NCBI RefSeq assembly: GCF_040214835.1
Contig: NZ_CP157874.1
Coordinates: 2,546,001-2,610,000 of the forward strand
Source of the DNA: Pseudomonas asiatica
GTDB lineage: Bacteria; Pseudomonadota; Gammaproteobacteria; Pseudomonadales; Pseudomonadaceae
Direction of reading: 5' to 3'
Length of the DNA: 64,000 bases
The notes under the pieces are model-generated. The model did no database searches, was not told the origin of the DNA, and saw only the letters and a list, made by a program, of their open reading frames with translations. The position numbers were made by a program, and so were the translations under genes. This document shows positions 8,902 through 18,577 of the stretch, piece after piece. Positions within the stretch are counted from its first letter, which is position 1, and each line of letters opens with the position of its first letter.

Positions 8902-8919
8902 TTATCAACTAATTGATAA
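8902..8919. promoter_or_regulatory. Candidate operator palindrome
   Basis: TTATCAA-CTAA-TTGATAA, a perfect 7-bp inverted repeat with a 4-bp spacer, lies between the MocR stop and the start of the isomerase gene. Its A+T-rich symmetry and position suggest a regulator site for the isomerase-MFS pair, possibly for the MocR protein. A role as a MocR terminator is less likely without a U-run. Confidence 0.4.
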
Positions 8920-8935
8920 GGCCACTTGCCTCGCA

Positions 8936-10441
8936 TCAAGTGGCTGGCGGAAGGTAACCCAGCGCGCGCAAGGCCTGGGCCAGCTCCTCGACACGCTCTC
9001 GGGCCTGCTTTTCGGGCGTGCCGGCAAAGCCGATCAACAGGGCAGGCGGCAGGTCATGCTTGATGCGGTAGTCGCTTAAGGCGTAGGTGTGAATGTTGTG
9101 TCGGGCCAGTTGCCGGGCGATGTCAGTGTCACTGAGTTCGGGGGGCAGCCAGGCGATCAGGTGCATGCCGGCATCCGTCGGAGTAATCCTGAAAAAGCTG
9201 CCGATCTGCTTTTCAAGTTGTTCGATCAATGCCTGCTGGCGCGCCTTGTACAGTGCACGCATGCGGCGGATGTGCCCCAGGAAGTGGCCTTCGCTCATGA
9301 AGTCCGCCGTTGTGGCCTGAAGCAGCGTGGGCGGGCTGCGATCCATGACCGCGCGCAGGGTGCAGAAGGGCTCGACCAGAGCCTGCGGCAGAATCACGTA
9401 ACCCAGTCGCAGTGACGGAAAGAGCACTTTGCTGAACGTGCCGACGTAGATCACCCGGGCCATCTGGTCCAAGGCATACAGTGCCGGGAGAAGTCGACCA
9501 CTGTAGCGAAACTCGCTGTCGCAATCGTCCTCGATGATCCAGCTCTGATGCTGCGCAGCCCAGTCGATGAGTGCCTGGCGCCGCACATAACTCAGGGTGA
9601 CACCCAAAGGATGCTGACGCGAAGGCGTACAAAATACCAGGCGCGCATCAGGGCACTCGGCAAGGCCTTGCTGGACATCGATCCCCTGCTCATCAATACG
9701 CAACGGAATGATCTTGGCCCCCTGGGCTTGCAACGCAATTCGCGCGGCGATGTGCCCAGGGTCTTCCATCCAGACACTGTCCTGCGGATTGAGCAGCAGC
9801 ATGCCCAGCAGGTTGAACGCTTGCTGCGCGCCGGAAACGATCACCACTTGCTCGGCATTGCAGTCGATACCCCGCGCATCGAAGACGTATTCGGCAATCG
9901 CTGTGCGAAACGCCTGCAAGCCTTGCAACTCGCCATAACCCAGAATCGCCTTGGTCGGCTTGAGCAAATGACGGTTCATCAGGCGCCGCCAGATGGCTTG
10001 CGGAAATTCTTCATAGGTGCTGTGACTGGGCAGGAAGGAGGTCGGCGTCGCGGGGTCCCAGTCTGCATAGGACACCCCGCGAAAATGATCGCTGCGCAGC
10101 GACAGCATCGACTGGCTCAGTTCGGACAGGCGCGGTGGCTGGCGCGGTTGCTCGTCCTCGATACGCCGGCTTTCCCACTCAGTACCGACATACGTACCTG
10201 CACCCGTGCGCGAGGCCAGGAAACCTTCGGCGATCAACTGATCGAAAGCATTGAGGATGGTGATTCGCGACAGCCCCAACTCGATGCTCAAGGTCCGGGT
10301 CGACGGCAGGCGCACGCCCCCCTGAATTCTGCCGTTGAGTATCTGTTTGCGAATCTGCAGATACAGCTGGCGGTACAGGGGTATGGCACTGGCACGGTCC
10401 AGTTCGATAGCCGACAGCAGCAAACCTGTGGGGGATTTCAT
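8936..10441 (-). CDS. MocR-type regulator (GntR helix-turn-helix fused to aminotransferase domain)
   Basis: A 501-residue two-domain regulator. Residues 20-90 form a GntR winged helix (PLYRQLYLQIRKQIL, then RLPSTRTLSIELGLSR). Residues 115-500 form a fold-type I aminotransferase domain with the PLP-binding segment YVGTFSKVLFPSLRLGY (Lys338) and the IIEDDCDSEFRY segment that contacts the pyridine ring. MocR proteins sense PLP or amino compounds and usually activate a neighbouring gene. Here the nearest targets are the isomerase-MFS pair downstream on the same strand. Confidence 0.9.
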   Translation of the reverse strand: MKSPTGLLLSAIELDRASAIPLYRQLYLQIRKQILNGRIQGGVRLPSTRTLSIELGLSRITILNAFDQLIAEGFLASRTGAGTYVGTEWESRRIEDEQPRQPPRLSELSQSMLSLRSDHFRGVSYADWDPATPTSFLPSHSTYEEFPQAIWRRLMNRHLLKPTKAILGYGELQGLQAFRTAIAEYVFDARGIDCNAEQVVIVSGAQQAFNLLGMLLLNPQDSVWMEDPGHIAARIALQAQGAKIIPLRIDEQGIDVQQGLAECPDARLVFCTPSRQHPLGVTLSYVRRQALIDWAAQHQSWIIEDDCDSEFRYSGRLLPALYALDQMARVIYVGTFSKVLFPSLRLGYVILPQALVEPFCTLRAVMDRSPPTLLQATTADFMSEGHFLGHIRRMRALYKARQQALIEQLEKQIGSFFRITPTDAGMHLIAWLPPELSDTDIARQLARHNIHTYALSDYRIKHDLPPALLIGFAGTPEKQARERVEELAQALRALGYLPPAT

Positions 10442-10672
10442 GACATGCTCGTCTGGTGAAATGGGACTTGGCCTGGAAACCGTCAGGCGACGGGGCTTTC
10501 AGGGTAGCGAGCGATACCCGATAAGTCATCCGTCCGGCTTTGATGTCCGGCGCAGGTTGGTGGCTGGATACTGCAGAAAAGACCGATTAAAGCGTCCGCT
10601 TTGGGTCGTTGACGCTCAGTCGGGAATGGCTGCTAACGACCCTTGGCTGTCATTTTGCCCAACAGCAATCAT

Positions 10673-10887
10673 TGTGGGAGCGGGTTTACCCGCGAACACC
10701 GGCACCGCCGGTGCCATCCACCGCGGCGCCTGCTTCGCGGGTAAACCCGCTCCCACAGAGTACGCGTCGCGCTTACGAAACCAGTTATCTTTTAGCGTCC
10801 GCTTTGGGTCGTTAGCCGCCATTCGCGGTCGATCGCTTTTGGCCCAAAGTGGACGCTAAAGGATAACTGGTTTCGTAAGCGCGACGC
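10673..10887. repeat. Composite repeat: REP pair plus 45-bp inverted repeat
   Basis: A REP pair of the 'tgtgggagcggg' type (10673-10757) directly joins a long palindrome with arms 10764-10808 and 10843-10887, each 45 bp and differing at only two positions. The arms contain AACCAGTTATC. One arm plus the REP pair recurs in inverted orientation at 25043-25222, and the REP pair with shorter flanks recurs at 11845-11960. The unit behaves as a dispersed composite element rather than independent REPs. Confidence 0.8.
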
Positions 10888-10893
10888 CGTCCC

Positions 10894-10918
10894 TGTGGGA
10901 GCGGGTTTACCCGCGAAG
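10894..10918 (+). repeat. Single REP element
   Basis: TGTGGGAGCGGGTTTACCCG followed by CGAA, one unpaired REP unit immediately beyond the 45-bp palindrome. Confidence 0.75.
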
Positions 10919-11098
10919 AGGCCGGTGCAGGCGACACAACATGGTGATCACTGCTGATTGGCCAGCAGGTGATGAGTGAGAGGCGCCAACGGAAGTGTTA
11001 CTGCACATTCCCTTCGCTTGAAACGCTTCCCTGACACCGGTAGTCTTTGCCCGCTGCTGTAAGTCCAGCGGCCGGGTTTGGTCACCCGCAATCATCAA

Positions 11099-11140
11099 GG
11101 CGCACAAGCGCCCGCTCTGCGATACAGTTGGCGCTTTTTT
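11099..11140 (+). promoter_or_regulatory. Attenuator-like leader of the DUF3077 gene
   Basis: Two hairpins compete for the same bases. GGCGC-ACAA-GCGCC (11099-11112) is a compact stem. AAGCGCC (11106-11112) can instead pair with GGCGCTT (11130-11136), which runs into six T (11135-11140), the form of an intrinsic terminator. The whole leader from about 11050 to the ATG at 11292 is rich in further GC stems. Transcription entering from upstream would end here unless the first stem forms. Confidence 0.5.
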
Positions 11141-11291
11141 GTGCCCGCTGTTTCGTTTTATGGCGGCTGTGCGTGGGGCGCCTCCGTGCGCGCCGGTTTC
11201 CTTGATTCCCGGTTGACCAACCCGCGTACAGTCGCCACCCATTCGTTTGGTCACGTTGTGTGGCGGCTCCAGTGAATCAAGGAGCGACACA

Positions 11292-11612
11292 ATGACAAAA
11301 GGCTTACCCGATCCTCCCGTACGCGCCACCACGGCGTCCTCCAGTTTCTCCACGTGCGAATGCAGCCATCCGCCATTGTTTGCCGTGCGTTCTGGGGTGG
11401 ACTACGAAGATGCGCTGGTGCATCTGTCCACGCTGCTCAAAGGCGCGTTTGCGACCAATCTCAAGGCACTGGAGCTGGCCAAGGGAACCTGTCGTGATCT
11501 GTTGTTGAGCAATGACCATGGGCTGGATTCGGCCAAGGCGGTGGTGGAGGCGTTGCTGGATGGGGTGGAGAGGCAGCAGTTGGTTGGGCGGAAGACGGTG
11601 CCGGGTGTCTGA
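11292..11612 (+). CDS. DUF3077 family protein
   Basis: A 106-residue small protein of the Pseudomonas DUF3077 family. The start at ATG 11292 is chosen because AAGGAGCG lies just upstream. The conserved core FAVRSGVDYEDALVHLSTLLKGA is followed by the KALELAKGTCRDLLL helix. There is no signal peptide or membrane segment. The function of the family is unknown to me; it is common and often multicopy in Pseudomonas. A 190-bp structured leader with a terminator-like hairpin precedes it. Confidence 0.8.
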   Translation: MTKGLPDPPVRATTASSSFSTCECSHPPLFAVRSGVDYEDALVHLSTLLKGAFATNLKALELAKGTCRDLLLSNDHGLDSAKAVVEALLDGVERQQLVGRKTVPGV

Positions 11613-12151
11613 CGAGCGTTTGGGCTTTGTTGGACTCAAGCGGCAGCCGTGATTGACCTCGAGGGCCTCTTCGCGGGTGAACCCGCTCCCACAGGTACAG
11701 CGCCAACTCGAAGCCCGGGCAGTACCTGTAGGAGCGGGCGCGCCCGAGAAGCAAGCGGCGCGGTGGATGGCACCGGCTTTGCCGGTGTTCGCGGGCATGC
11801 CCGCTCCCACAGGTACCGCGTGATCTCAAGTGCGACGCCGGCCCTGTGGGAGCGGGTTTACCCGCGAAGCAGGCGCCGCGGTGGATGGCACCGGCTGTGC
11901 CGGTGTTCGCGGGTAAACCCGCTCCCACAATGATCGCCGTTGGGCAAAACGACAGCTATGGGTCGTTATCCGCGGAACGCACCAGATCCAACCTGGCGGT
12001 CGTTCACCGCTGGCAGGCCCCCGCGCTGTACTGACCATAGCCCCGGATCAGGCTTTAGGTCGCCTTTCGCCAACCACCGATCGTCAGCTCCATCGACCTC
12101 CAAGCCTGTCGCCCGGTCAACCGGGAGACCCTAGGCCGCGATGGTGAACCA
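11613..12151. other. Gene-free stretch rich in REP elements
   Basis: About 540 bp between the DUF3077 and GGDEF-EAL genes. It holds one single REP and two REP pairs (11670-11929). The last 200 bp should contain the promoter of the GGDEF-EAL gene, but no sure promoter motif is visible. Confidence 0.6.
11670..11929. repeat. Cluster of REP elements
   Basis: A single REP at 11670-11693, a pair at 11727-11811 (the left unit diverged, starting TGTAGGAGCGGGCGCG) and a pair at 11845-11929. Both pairs share the middle segment GGTGGATGGCACCGGC. The last pair has flanks in common with the composite repeats at 10673 and 25043. Confidence 0.85.
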
Positions 12152-14704
12152 ATGGACGTCTTTGCTGACAATGAAATGTCGACCCGCAGTGATGTGGTCG
12201 GGCAACTGATCGTGGCGTTTTCCCTGATTCTGCTGTTGGCCTTGTTGCTGGGGCTGTTCTCCCTCTACCGCCTCGCCGGGGCGCTGGACGCCCGAGAAGT
12301 GGAGCAGAGCCGCTTCTATGCTGAATCCGCCATGGCCCAGCTGCAGAAGAACGACAAGACGTTCCTGCTGACCCATGCCAACTGGCAGGCCGCCTATGAT
12401 CACTTGGGCGGGCAGGTCGATGCACATTGGGCATACGACGAGGACAATGTCGGCGCCACGCTCTATACCTCCGATGGGTACGAAGGCGTATATGTGCTCG
12501 ATGACGACGGTACGCGGTACGCAATACTGGACGGTAGGCTCAGCCAGCAGGGCCTGGAGCAGCATACCGTCAGTGCCGGCAAGATCCTGCAGGAGGCTCG
12601 GCAAGCAGCGCAGCACGATCAGGCGTCTTCAGGCTATCTGGTGTTTCGTGGCCAGCCGGCGGTGTACGTCGCTGCACTGATCCGCCCGCAGACCCAGCCG
12701 GCCCGCCCGCCGGGACCCACTGCGGTGTTGGTGTTCATTCGGGTTCTATCGCCACAGGTGCTCTTGCCGCTGGGCCAGGCGGCGGGGCTGTCCGGCCTGG
12801 CCGTGGGCGATTCGGCCGATCAGCGCCAAGGGCGCGGTGCCTTGCCACTCGAAGGCAGCGGCCACACCTTGACATGGGATATACCGCAGCCCGGCACCGA
12901 ACTGATCCACACGGTAATCGCGCCCTTGGCTATCGCCGTTCTGTTCATCGCGCTGAGCATGGCATTGTTTGCACGCTATGCGATCCGCGCCAGCACCAGG
13001 ATCGATCGCAGCCACCGTGCTCTGGTGACTTCCAGGGTTGCCCTGCAATCAAGTGAAGAGCGCTTCAAGGCAGTGGCCGAAGCTGCCTCGGACTGGATCT
13101 GGGAAACGGATGTGCTCCTTCGCCTGACCTACCTTTCGGACCGGTTCACCGAACTCACCGGGCACCCCGTCGAAGCGTGGCGACAGCGCCCGATTACCGA
13201 GTTGCTGTCGTGTGATACCAGCAACCTCCGGACCTCGCTGCACAGCCTGGCCGCGACAGGCTCCTCTGGCACGCTGCGCTGCCAGTACCAGGACCATCTA
13301 GGCCAGCAGCGTATCTGCAGGATCGCTTCGCGCGCGATCGTGGCCGAGGGCGTGTGTACCGGCTTTCGTGGCACGTGCAGCGACATCACCGACGAAGTCG
13401 CCGCCCATGCCCAGATTCAGCACCTCTCCTTGCACGACGCCCTGACCGGCCTGCCGAATCGCAACAAGCTGTTCCGTTTCCTCGAACAATCAGCCCCTGG
13501 CGCTGAGCTACCCAAGGTGGCGCTGTTGATGCTCGATCTGGACAACTTCAAGCCAATCAACGACAGCCTTGGGCATCCGGCCGGCGACGCGGTGCTGCTC
13601 GAGGTAGCGAGCCGCCTCGGTCAAGTTACCCGCGACAGTGATCTGGTCGCCCGTCTGGGAGGCGATGAGTTCATCGTCGTACTGACCCGGCCAGGCGATC
13701 ACCAGGACATGGACCGATTCTGCATGCGCGTGATCGAGGCGATCAAACGCCCCATTCAGGTCGAAGGGCATGTCGTGCAAGTGGGGGTAAGCCTGGGTGT
13801 AGTGCTGTCGGCCGAGTACCCTGGTACGCCGAGCGACCTGATCCGGCACGCCGACGTGGCCCTTTACAGCGCCAAGCAGGCGGGCAAGAACACCTGGCGA
13901 TTCTTTTCGGCACAGATGAATGCAGCATTGATGGAGAAGCGTGTGCTGGAAAGCGAGCTGCGCGAGGGCATACCGCGTGGCGAGCTGGTGCTGCATTTTC
14001 AGCCGCGCTTCAAGGTCGATGGGGTCTCGATCGCATCGGCCGAGGCCCTGGTGCGCTGGCAACACCCGCGCCTGGGCTTGCTCCGCCCGGATCGTTTCAT
14101 CCCGCTTGCCGAAGAGTCCGACCTGATCGTGCTGCTTGGCAACTGGGTGCTGCAGGAAGCCTGTACCAAGGCGCGGGGCTGGCCGCAGGCGGTGATGGTC
14201 TCGGTCAACATGTCGCCGGCCCAGTTCAGCCGCAGCGATGTGGTCCGCGACGTCGGTAACGCGTTGCGCGCCACCGGGCTGCCAGCCCACCGCCTGGAGC
14301 TGGAAATTACCGAGAACGTCATGCTCAACGATGTCGAAGGCGCACTGCACACCATGCTTGCACTGAAGGAGCTGGGCGTGCGCCTGAACATGGACGACTT
14401 CGGGACCGGTTACTCCTCGTTGGGTTACCTGCGTACCTACCCGTTCGACAGCATCAAGATCGACAAGCGCTTCGTGCAGCACCTGGGCAAGAGTGGCAGC
14501 GACCGTAGCGTGGTCCAGGCCATCATTAACCTCGGCAATGCAATGGGCATGACGGTGACTGCCGAAGGTGTCGAGACCGCCGAGCAACTGGCCTTGCTCA
14601 GCGATGACCAATGCCATGAAGTACAAGGCTTTCTGCTCAGCAAACCGCTGGAAAACGAGGTACTGATGGGGATGATGAAAGACCAGATATCGTTAGCGCA
14701 ATGA
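12152..14704 (+). CDS. CHASE4-PAS-GGDEF-EAL cyclic-di-GMP protein
   Basis: An 850-residue membrane signalling protein. One transmembrane helix at about 18-41, a periplasmic CHASE4-type sensor (WQAAYDHLGG, VYVLDDDG) to about 250, and a second helix at about 255-277. A PAS domain spans about 300-415, then GGDEF (503-507) and EAL (631-633). The GGDEF motif is intact with an RxxD inhibitory site (Arg494-Asp497) five residues before it. The EAL domain keeps the ELEITENVM, DDFGTGYSS, KIDKRFV and EGVET segments, so both c-di-GMP synthesis and breakdown look possible. The start could also be ATG 12176; neither has a strong ribosome site. Confidence 0.88.
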   Translation: MDVFADNEMSTRSDVVGQLIVAFSLILLLALLLGLFSLYRLAGALDAREVEQSRFYAESAMAQLQKNDKTFLLTHANWQAAYDHLGGQVDAHWAYDEDNVGATLYTSDGYEGVYVLDDDGTRYAILDGRLSQQGLEQHTVSAGKILQEARQAAQHDQASSGYLVFRGQPAVYVAALIRPQTQPARPPGPTAVLVFIRVLSPQVLLPLGQAAGLSGLAVGDSADQRQGRGALPLEGSGHTLTWDIPQPGTELIHTVIAPLAIAVLFIALSMALFARYAIRASTRIDRSHRALVTSRVALQSSEERFKAVAEAASDWIWETDVLLRLTYLSDRFTELTGHPVEAWRQRPITELLSCDTSNLRTSLHSLAATGSSGTLRCQYQDHLGQQRICRIASRAIVAEGVCTGFRGTCSDITDEVAAHAQIQHLSLHDALTGLPNRNKLFRFLEQSAPGAELPKVALLMLDLDNFKPINDSLGHPAGDAVLLEVASRLGQVTRDSDLVARLGGDEFIVVLTRPGDHQDMDRFCMRVIEAIKRPIQVEGHVVQVGVSLGVVLSAEYPGTPSDLIRHADVALYSAKQAGKNTWRFFSAQMNAALMEKRVLESELREGIPRGELVLHFQPRFKVDGVSIASAEALVRWQHPRLGLLRPDRFIPLAEESDLIVLLGNWVLQEACTKARGWPQAVMVSVNMSPAQFSRSDVVRDVGNALRATGLPAHRLELEITENVMLNDVEGALHTMLALKELGVRLNMDDFGTGYSSLGYLRTYPFDSIKIDKRFVQHLGKSGSDRSVVQAIINLGNAMGMTVTAEGVETAEQLALLSDDQCHEVQGFLLSKPLENEVLMGMMKDQISLAQ

Positions 14705-14726
14705 CGCCTCGCAGAGGAGGGCCGTT

Positions 14727-15641
14727 TCATTCGGATGCAAACGACGGCCGCTCCGCGAACCATGCCACCGCCAGGTCCTTGAACGCCTCAGCCGAAGGCG
14801 TCAGCGGATAGCGCTGATCATGCGCCAGCACGATGCTGTGCGTTGGCAATTTCTCCTCGGTCGGCCGACAAACCAGCGCTTGGCCATCATAGCTGCGGTC
14901 ACCAAATGGCCGGGTGTAGATCAGCGCCACGCCAAACCCGTTGGCGACCAGACTACGCTGCATCTCGAAGGTGCGCACGCGGTGCACAGCGGCGGGCGAA
15001 AGATCGTAGAAGCTGAACAGGTCCAGCACATGCTGCCAGCTGTGGACCTGATCGGTGACTACCAGTGTGTATTCGGATAGCGCTTTGAGGCTGACGCGCG
15101 ATTCCTTGGCCAACGGGTGATCGGCAGCCAGCAGTACCTGAGCGGTCAGCTGGCACAGCTGGGTGCATTGAGTGTTCGGCGGCAGACCCAGATCGTAGGT
15201 GATCGCCAGCTCTATCGCGCCCTCACTCAGCCGCTTGCCCACATAATCGAAGCTGCCTTCGCGCATATCGACCGTGACCCTCGGGCAGGACTCCTGCATC
15301 CGGCGCACGATCTGTGGCAGGCAATAGGGCGCCAGGTCTTCAAAACACCCGACCACCAACTCTCCGACACACTCTCCCGCATTGGCATTGATCTCGGCAA
15401 AGGTCCGAGCCTCGCTCAGAACGCGCCGGGCCTGGACCATGACGGTACGCCCGAACGGGGTCAGCGATATGCCGAGGCCACGTTGGCGCACGAAAATCGA
15501 TTGGCCCAGCACCTCTTCCAATTCGCTGATGGCCGCCGAAATGGAGGGCTGTGAAACATGAAGCTCCATAGCGGCAGTCGTCAGGTTCCCGTGCTTGGCC
15601 GCTGCGAGCGCATAGCGCAGTTGTCGCAGTGTGAACTTCAT
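14727..15641 (-). CDS. LysR-family transcriptional regulator
   Basis: A 304-residue LysR protein. The HTH (LTTAAMELHVSQPSISAAIS) is followed by the linker helix and an effector domain with MREGSFDYVGKRLSEGAIEL. It is divergent from the betaine-type binding-protein gene across a 199-bp gap, and so is the likely regulator of the importer and MIO-less lyase operon. Its start ATG at 15641 is the first of the family-type N-terminus MKFTLRQLRY. It is convergent with the GGDEF-EAL gene, 22 bp away. Confidence 0.88.
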   Translation of the reverse strand: MKFTLRQLRYALAAAKHGNLTTAAMELHVSQPSISAAISELEEVLGQSIFVRQRGLGISLTPFGRTVMVQARRVLSEARTFAEINANAGECVGELVVGCFEDLAPYCLPQIVRRMQESCPRVTVDMREGSFDYVGKRLSEGAIELAITYDLGLPPNTQCTQLCQLTAQVLLAADHPLAKESRVSLKALSEYTLVVTDQVHSWQHVLDLFSFYDLSPAAVHRVRTFEMQRSLVANGFGVALIYTRPFGDRSYDGQALVCRPTEEKLPTHSIVLAHDQRYPLTPSAEAFKDLAVAWFAERPSFASE

Positions 15642-15840
15642 AGGTTTTTCCGTTGTGATACATCAGGACATATTATTTTATCCTTTTTTGAGGTTGTGAA
15701 ATATTTCCTCTGTGCAGTGGCCACCGATCAAAGGTGCCACGCCGATGCCGATTGCAAGGCTGATCAGCCAGTTTGGCGACCCTCTTTGGGCCGGATGCCC
15801 TCGACTACTGCAATCCATGTTCTTGTTTGGGAGCGTCACA

Positions 15841-16809
15841 ATGAAAATTACAAAGGCTCTGCTGACCACGACACTATCTTTCGGGCTGCTGGCGGCCGCT
15901 GGTGCCAGCCAGGCGGCCGGCTGGTGCGAGTCTGGCAAACCGGTGAAATTCGCCGGATTGAACTGGGAAAGCGGGATGCTGCTCACGGACGTGATGCAGT
16001 TCGTGCTGAAAAATGGTTATGGCTGTGAAACCGACAGCCTGCCGGGTAACTCCATCTCCATGGAAAACGCCCTGAGCAGCAACGATATTCAGGTGTTTGC
16101 CGAAGAGTGGGTAGGGCGCAGCGAGGTCTGGAACAAGGCTGCCGCTGCCGGCAAGGTCGTTGGCGTCGGCGCGCCGGTCGTTGGCGCAGTCGAAGGCTGG
16201 TATGTGCCGCGTTACGTGATCGAAGGCGACCCCAAGCGCAAACTCGAAGCCAAGGCACCGAACCTCAAGACCATCGCCGATCTTGGGCAATACGCCCAGG
16301 TATTCAAGGACCCGGAAGAACCGGACAAGGGGCGCTTCTACAATTGCCCGGCCGGCTGGACCTGCGAGCTGGACAACAGCGAGATGCTCAAGCACTACGG
16401 CCTGGAAAGCAGCTACACCAACTTCCGCCCGGGCACCGGCCCGGCACTGGATGCCGCCGTGCTGTCGAGCTACAAGCGTGGCGAGCCGATCCTGTTCTAC
16501 TACTGGTCGCCGACGCCGCTGATGGGCCTGGTCGACCTGGTCAAGCTGGACGAGAAGCCAGGCGTGGATAAATCCCTGACCATCAAAGTGGGCCTGTCGA
16601 AGGCCTTCCACGAGCAGGCGCCGGAACTGGTGGCGGTGCTGGAAAAGGTCAATCTGCCGATCGACCTGCTGAACCAGAACCTGGCGCGCATGAGCAAAGA
16701 TCGCATCGAGTCGCCGGAGCTGGCCAAGTTGTTCCTCAAGGAGCACCCCGAGGTCTGGCACAGCTGGGTCAGCGAAGACGCAGCCAAAAAGGTGGACGCG
16801 GCACTCTGA
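15841..16809 (+). CDS. Glycine-betaine-type ABC transporter substrate-binding protein
   Basis: A 322-residue OpuAC/ProX-like periplasmic protein. ATG 15841 is chosen because GGGAG lies 6 nt upstream and it opens a signal peptide ending GASQAA-GWCES. The mature protein has KFAGLNWESGMLLTDVMQF, FAEEWVGRSEVW and the C-lobe FYYWSPTPLMGLVDLVKL, rich in Trp and Tyr as expected for the aromatic cage that holds quaternary amines. It also resembles HutX-type histidine binders. It opens the operon that ends with the MIO-less lyase, so I infer an imidazole betaine such as ergothioneine or hercynine as ligand. Confidence 0.85.
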   Translation: MKITKALLTTTLSFGLLAAAGASQAAGWCESGKPVKFAGLNWESGMLLTDVMQFVLKNGYGCETDSLPGNSISMENALSSNDIQVFAEEWVGRSEVWNKAAAAGKVVGVGAPVVGAVEGWYVPRYVIEGDPKRKLEAKAPNLKTIADLGQYAQVFKDPEEPDKGRFYNCPAGWTCELDNSEMLKHYGLESSYTNFRPGTGPALDAAVLSSYKRGEPILFYYWSPTPLMGLVDLVKLDEKPGVDKSLTIKVGLSKAFHEQAPELVAVLEKVNLPIDLLNQNLARMSKDRIESPELAKLFLKEHPEVWHSWVSEDAAKKVDAAL

Positions 16810-16884
16810 GCGTGTGGGCTCGTCCGGCTCCTGCCGGACAAGGCACGCGACAGTCCGTTTCATGCACTTGCTCGAGAGAATTCC

Positions 16885-17736
16885 ATGTTTCCCAAGAACT
16901 TCACGTTTTCCATTGCCGACTGGGTCAATGGCTGGGTCGATGCGCTTGTAACAAACTACGGGGATGTGTTCCGGCACATCTCCGACACCCTGCTGTGGGC
17001 CATCGTCAACCTCGAAGGCCTGCTGCGCGCAGTACCCTGGTGGCTGATGCTGGCCATCGTCGCCGGTATCGCCTGGCACGCCACCCGCAAAGTCGTGACC
17101 ACTGCCGTGATCGTCGGCTTGCTGTTCCTGGTCGGCGCGGTCGGCCTCTGGGACAAGCTGATGCAGACCCTGGCGCTGATGCTGGTCGCAACGCTGATAT
17201 CGGTTCTGGTCGGCATTCCGCTGGGTGTGCTGTCGGCGCGCAACGATCGCCTGCGGGCGGTGTTGATGCCGCTGCTCGACATCATGCAGACCATGCCTAG
17301 CTTCGTGTACCTGATACCGGTGCTGATGCTGTTCGGCCTGGGCAAGGTGCCGGCGATCTTCGCCACCGTCATCTATGCCGCGCCGCCGTTGATTCGCCTG
17401 ACCGACCTGGGCATTCGCCAGGTGGATGGCGAGGTCATGGAGGCGATCAACGCTTTCGGTGCCAATCGCATGCAACAACTGTTCGGCGTGCAGCTGCCAC
17501 TGGCGTTGCCGAGCATCATGGCCGGTATCAACCAGACCACCATGATGGCCCTGTCGATGGTGGTCATCGCCTCGATGATCGGTGCCCGTGGCCTGGGTGA
17601 AGACGTCCTGGTCGGCATCCAGACCCTGAATGTGGGCCGCGGCCTTGAAGCGGGCCTGGCCATCGTGATTCTGGCGGTCGTGATCGACCGTATTACCCAG
17701 GCCTATGGCCGACCACGGCATGGGGTGGGCAAATGA
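16885..17736 (+). CDS. Betaine-type ABC transporter permease
   Basis: A 283-residue inner-membrane permease of the ProW/OpuAB type. The binding-protein-dependent transport domain spans the C-terminal two thirds, with the EAA-like loop [20 protein letters not shown] contacting the ATPase. The N-terminus carries extra hydrophobic segments ([20 protein letters not shown]). The ATG at 16885 follows GAGAGAA. Its stop overlaps the ATPase start by 4 bp, so the two are translationally coupled. Confidence 0.88.
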   Translation: MFPKNFTFSIADWVNGWVDALVTNYGDVFRHISDTLLWAIVNLEGLLRAVPWWLMLAIVAGIAWHATRKVVTTAVIVGLLFLVGAVGLWDKLMQTLALMLVATLISVLVGIPLGVLSARNDRLRAVLMPLLDIMQTMPSFVYLIPVLMLFGLGKVPAIFATVIYAAPPLIRLTDLGIRQVDGEVMEAINAFGANRMQQLFGVQLPLALPSIMAGINQTTMMALSMVVIASMIGARGLGEDVLVGIQTLNVGRGLEAGLAIVILAVVIDRITQAYGRPRHGVGK

Positions 17737-18566
17737 GCGCCAAACAGACAATGAACAAGATCGAAGTCAAGAATGTCTTCAAGATATTCGGTGCTCGCGC
17801 CGAAGATGCCCTGAAACTGATCCGCCAGCAAAAAGCCAAGGATCAGGTCCTGGCCGAAACCGGCTGCGTGGTCGGGGTCAACGATCTCTCGTTGTCCATC
17901 GGCAGCGGCGAGATCTTCGTGATCATGGGGCTGTCGGGCTCGGGCAAGTCGACCCTGGTGCGCCACTTCAACCGGCTGATCGACCCGACCAGCGGCCAGA
18001 TCCTGGTCGATGGCGAAGACATTCTGCAGTACGACATGGAGGCCCTGCGCGAATTCCGCCGGCACAAGATCAGCATGGTGTTCCAGAGCTTCGGCCTGTT
18101 GCCGCACCGCACCGTGCTGGACAACGTCGCCTACGGCCTGAAAGTCCGTGGCGAGAGCAAGGCCATGTGCACAGAGCGTGCCCTGCACTGGATCAACACC
18201 GTGGGCCTCAAGGGTTACGAAAAGTCGTACCCGCACCAGTTGTCGGGTGGCATGCGTCAGCGCGTCGGCCTGGCCCGCGCCCTGGCTGCCGACACCGACA
18301 TCATCCTGATGGACGAAGCCTTCAGTGCGCTCGACCCGCTGATTCGCGCCGAAATGCAGGACCAGTTGCTGGAGCTGCAGAAGACCCTGCACAAGACCAT
18401 CGTCTTCATCACGCACGACCTGGACGAGGCAGTGCGTATCGGCAACCGGATTGCCATTCTCAAGGACGGTCGCCTGGTCCAGGTCGGCACACCGAAAGAA
18501 ATCCTCTACCAGCCTGCGGACGAATACGTCGATCGTTTCGTGCAGCGTCGCGTAGCTTCGCTTTAA
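17733..18566 (+). CDS. Betaine-type ABC transporter ATP-binding protein
   Basis: A 277-residue ProV/OpuAA-like ATPase. Walker A is GLSGSGKST, the signature is [17 protein letters not shown], Walker B is [14 protein letters not shown] and the switch His is in FITHDLDEA. The N-terminal [14 protein letters not shown] insertion is typical of quaternary-amine importers. Unlike ProV it has no C-terminal CBS pair, so osmotic gating is unlikely and a catabolic role fits better. It is followed after 11 bp by the lyase gene. Confidence 0.9.
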   Translation: MSAKQTMNKIEVKNVFKIFGARAEDALKLIRQQKAKDQVLAETGCVVGVNDLSLSIGSGEIFVIMGLSGSGKSTLVRHFNRLIDPTSGQILVDGEDILQYDMEALREFRRHKISMVFQSFGLLPHRTVLDNVAYGLKVRGESKAMCTERALHWINTVGLKGYEKSYPHQLSGGMRQRVGLARALAADTDIILMDEAFSALDPLIRAEMQDQLLELQKTLHKTIVFITHDLDEAVRIGNRIAILKDGRLVQVGTPKEILYQPADEYVDRFVQRRVASL

Positions 18567-18577
18567 GGAACGCGTGT

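Larger units (their letters stand above)
10442..11098. other. Gene-free stretch made of repeats
   Basis: About 650 bp without a credible gene. It contains a REP pair (10673-10757), a 45-bp inverted repeat (10764-10887) and a single REP (10894-10918). The segment 10442-10660 should hold the MocR promoter. Part of it (about 10575-10670) recurs beside the other copies of the composite repeat. Confidence 0.6.
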
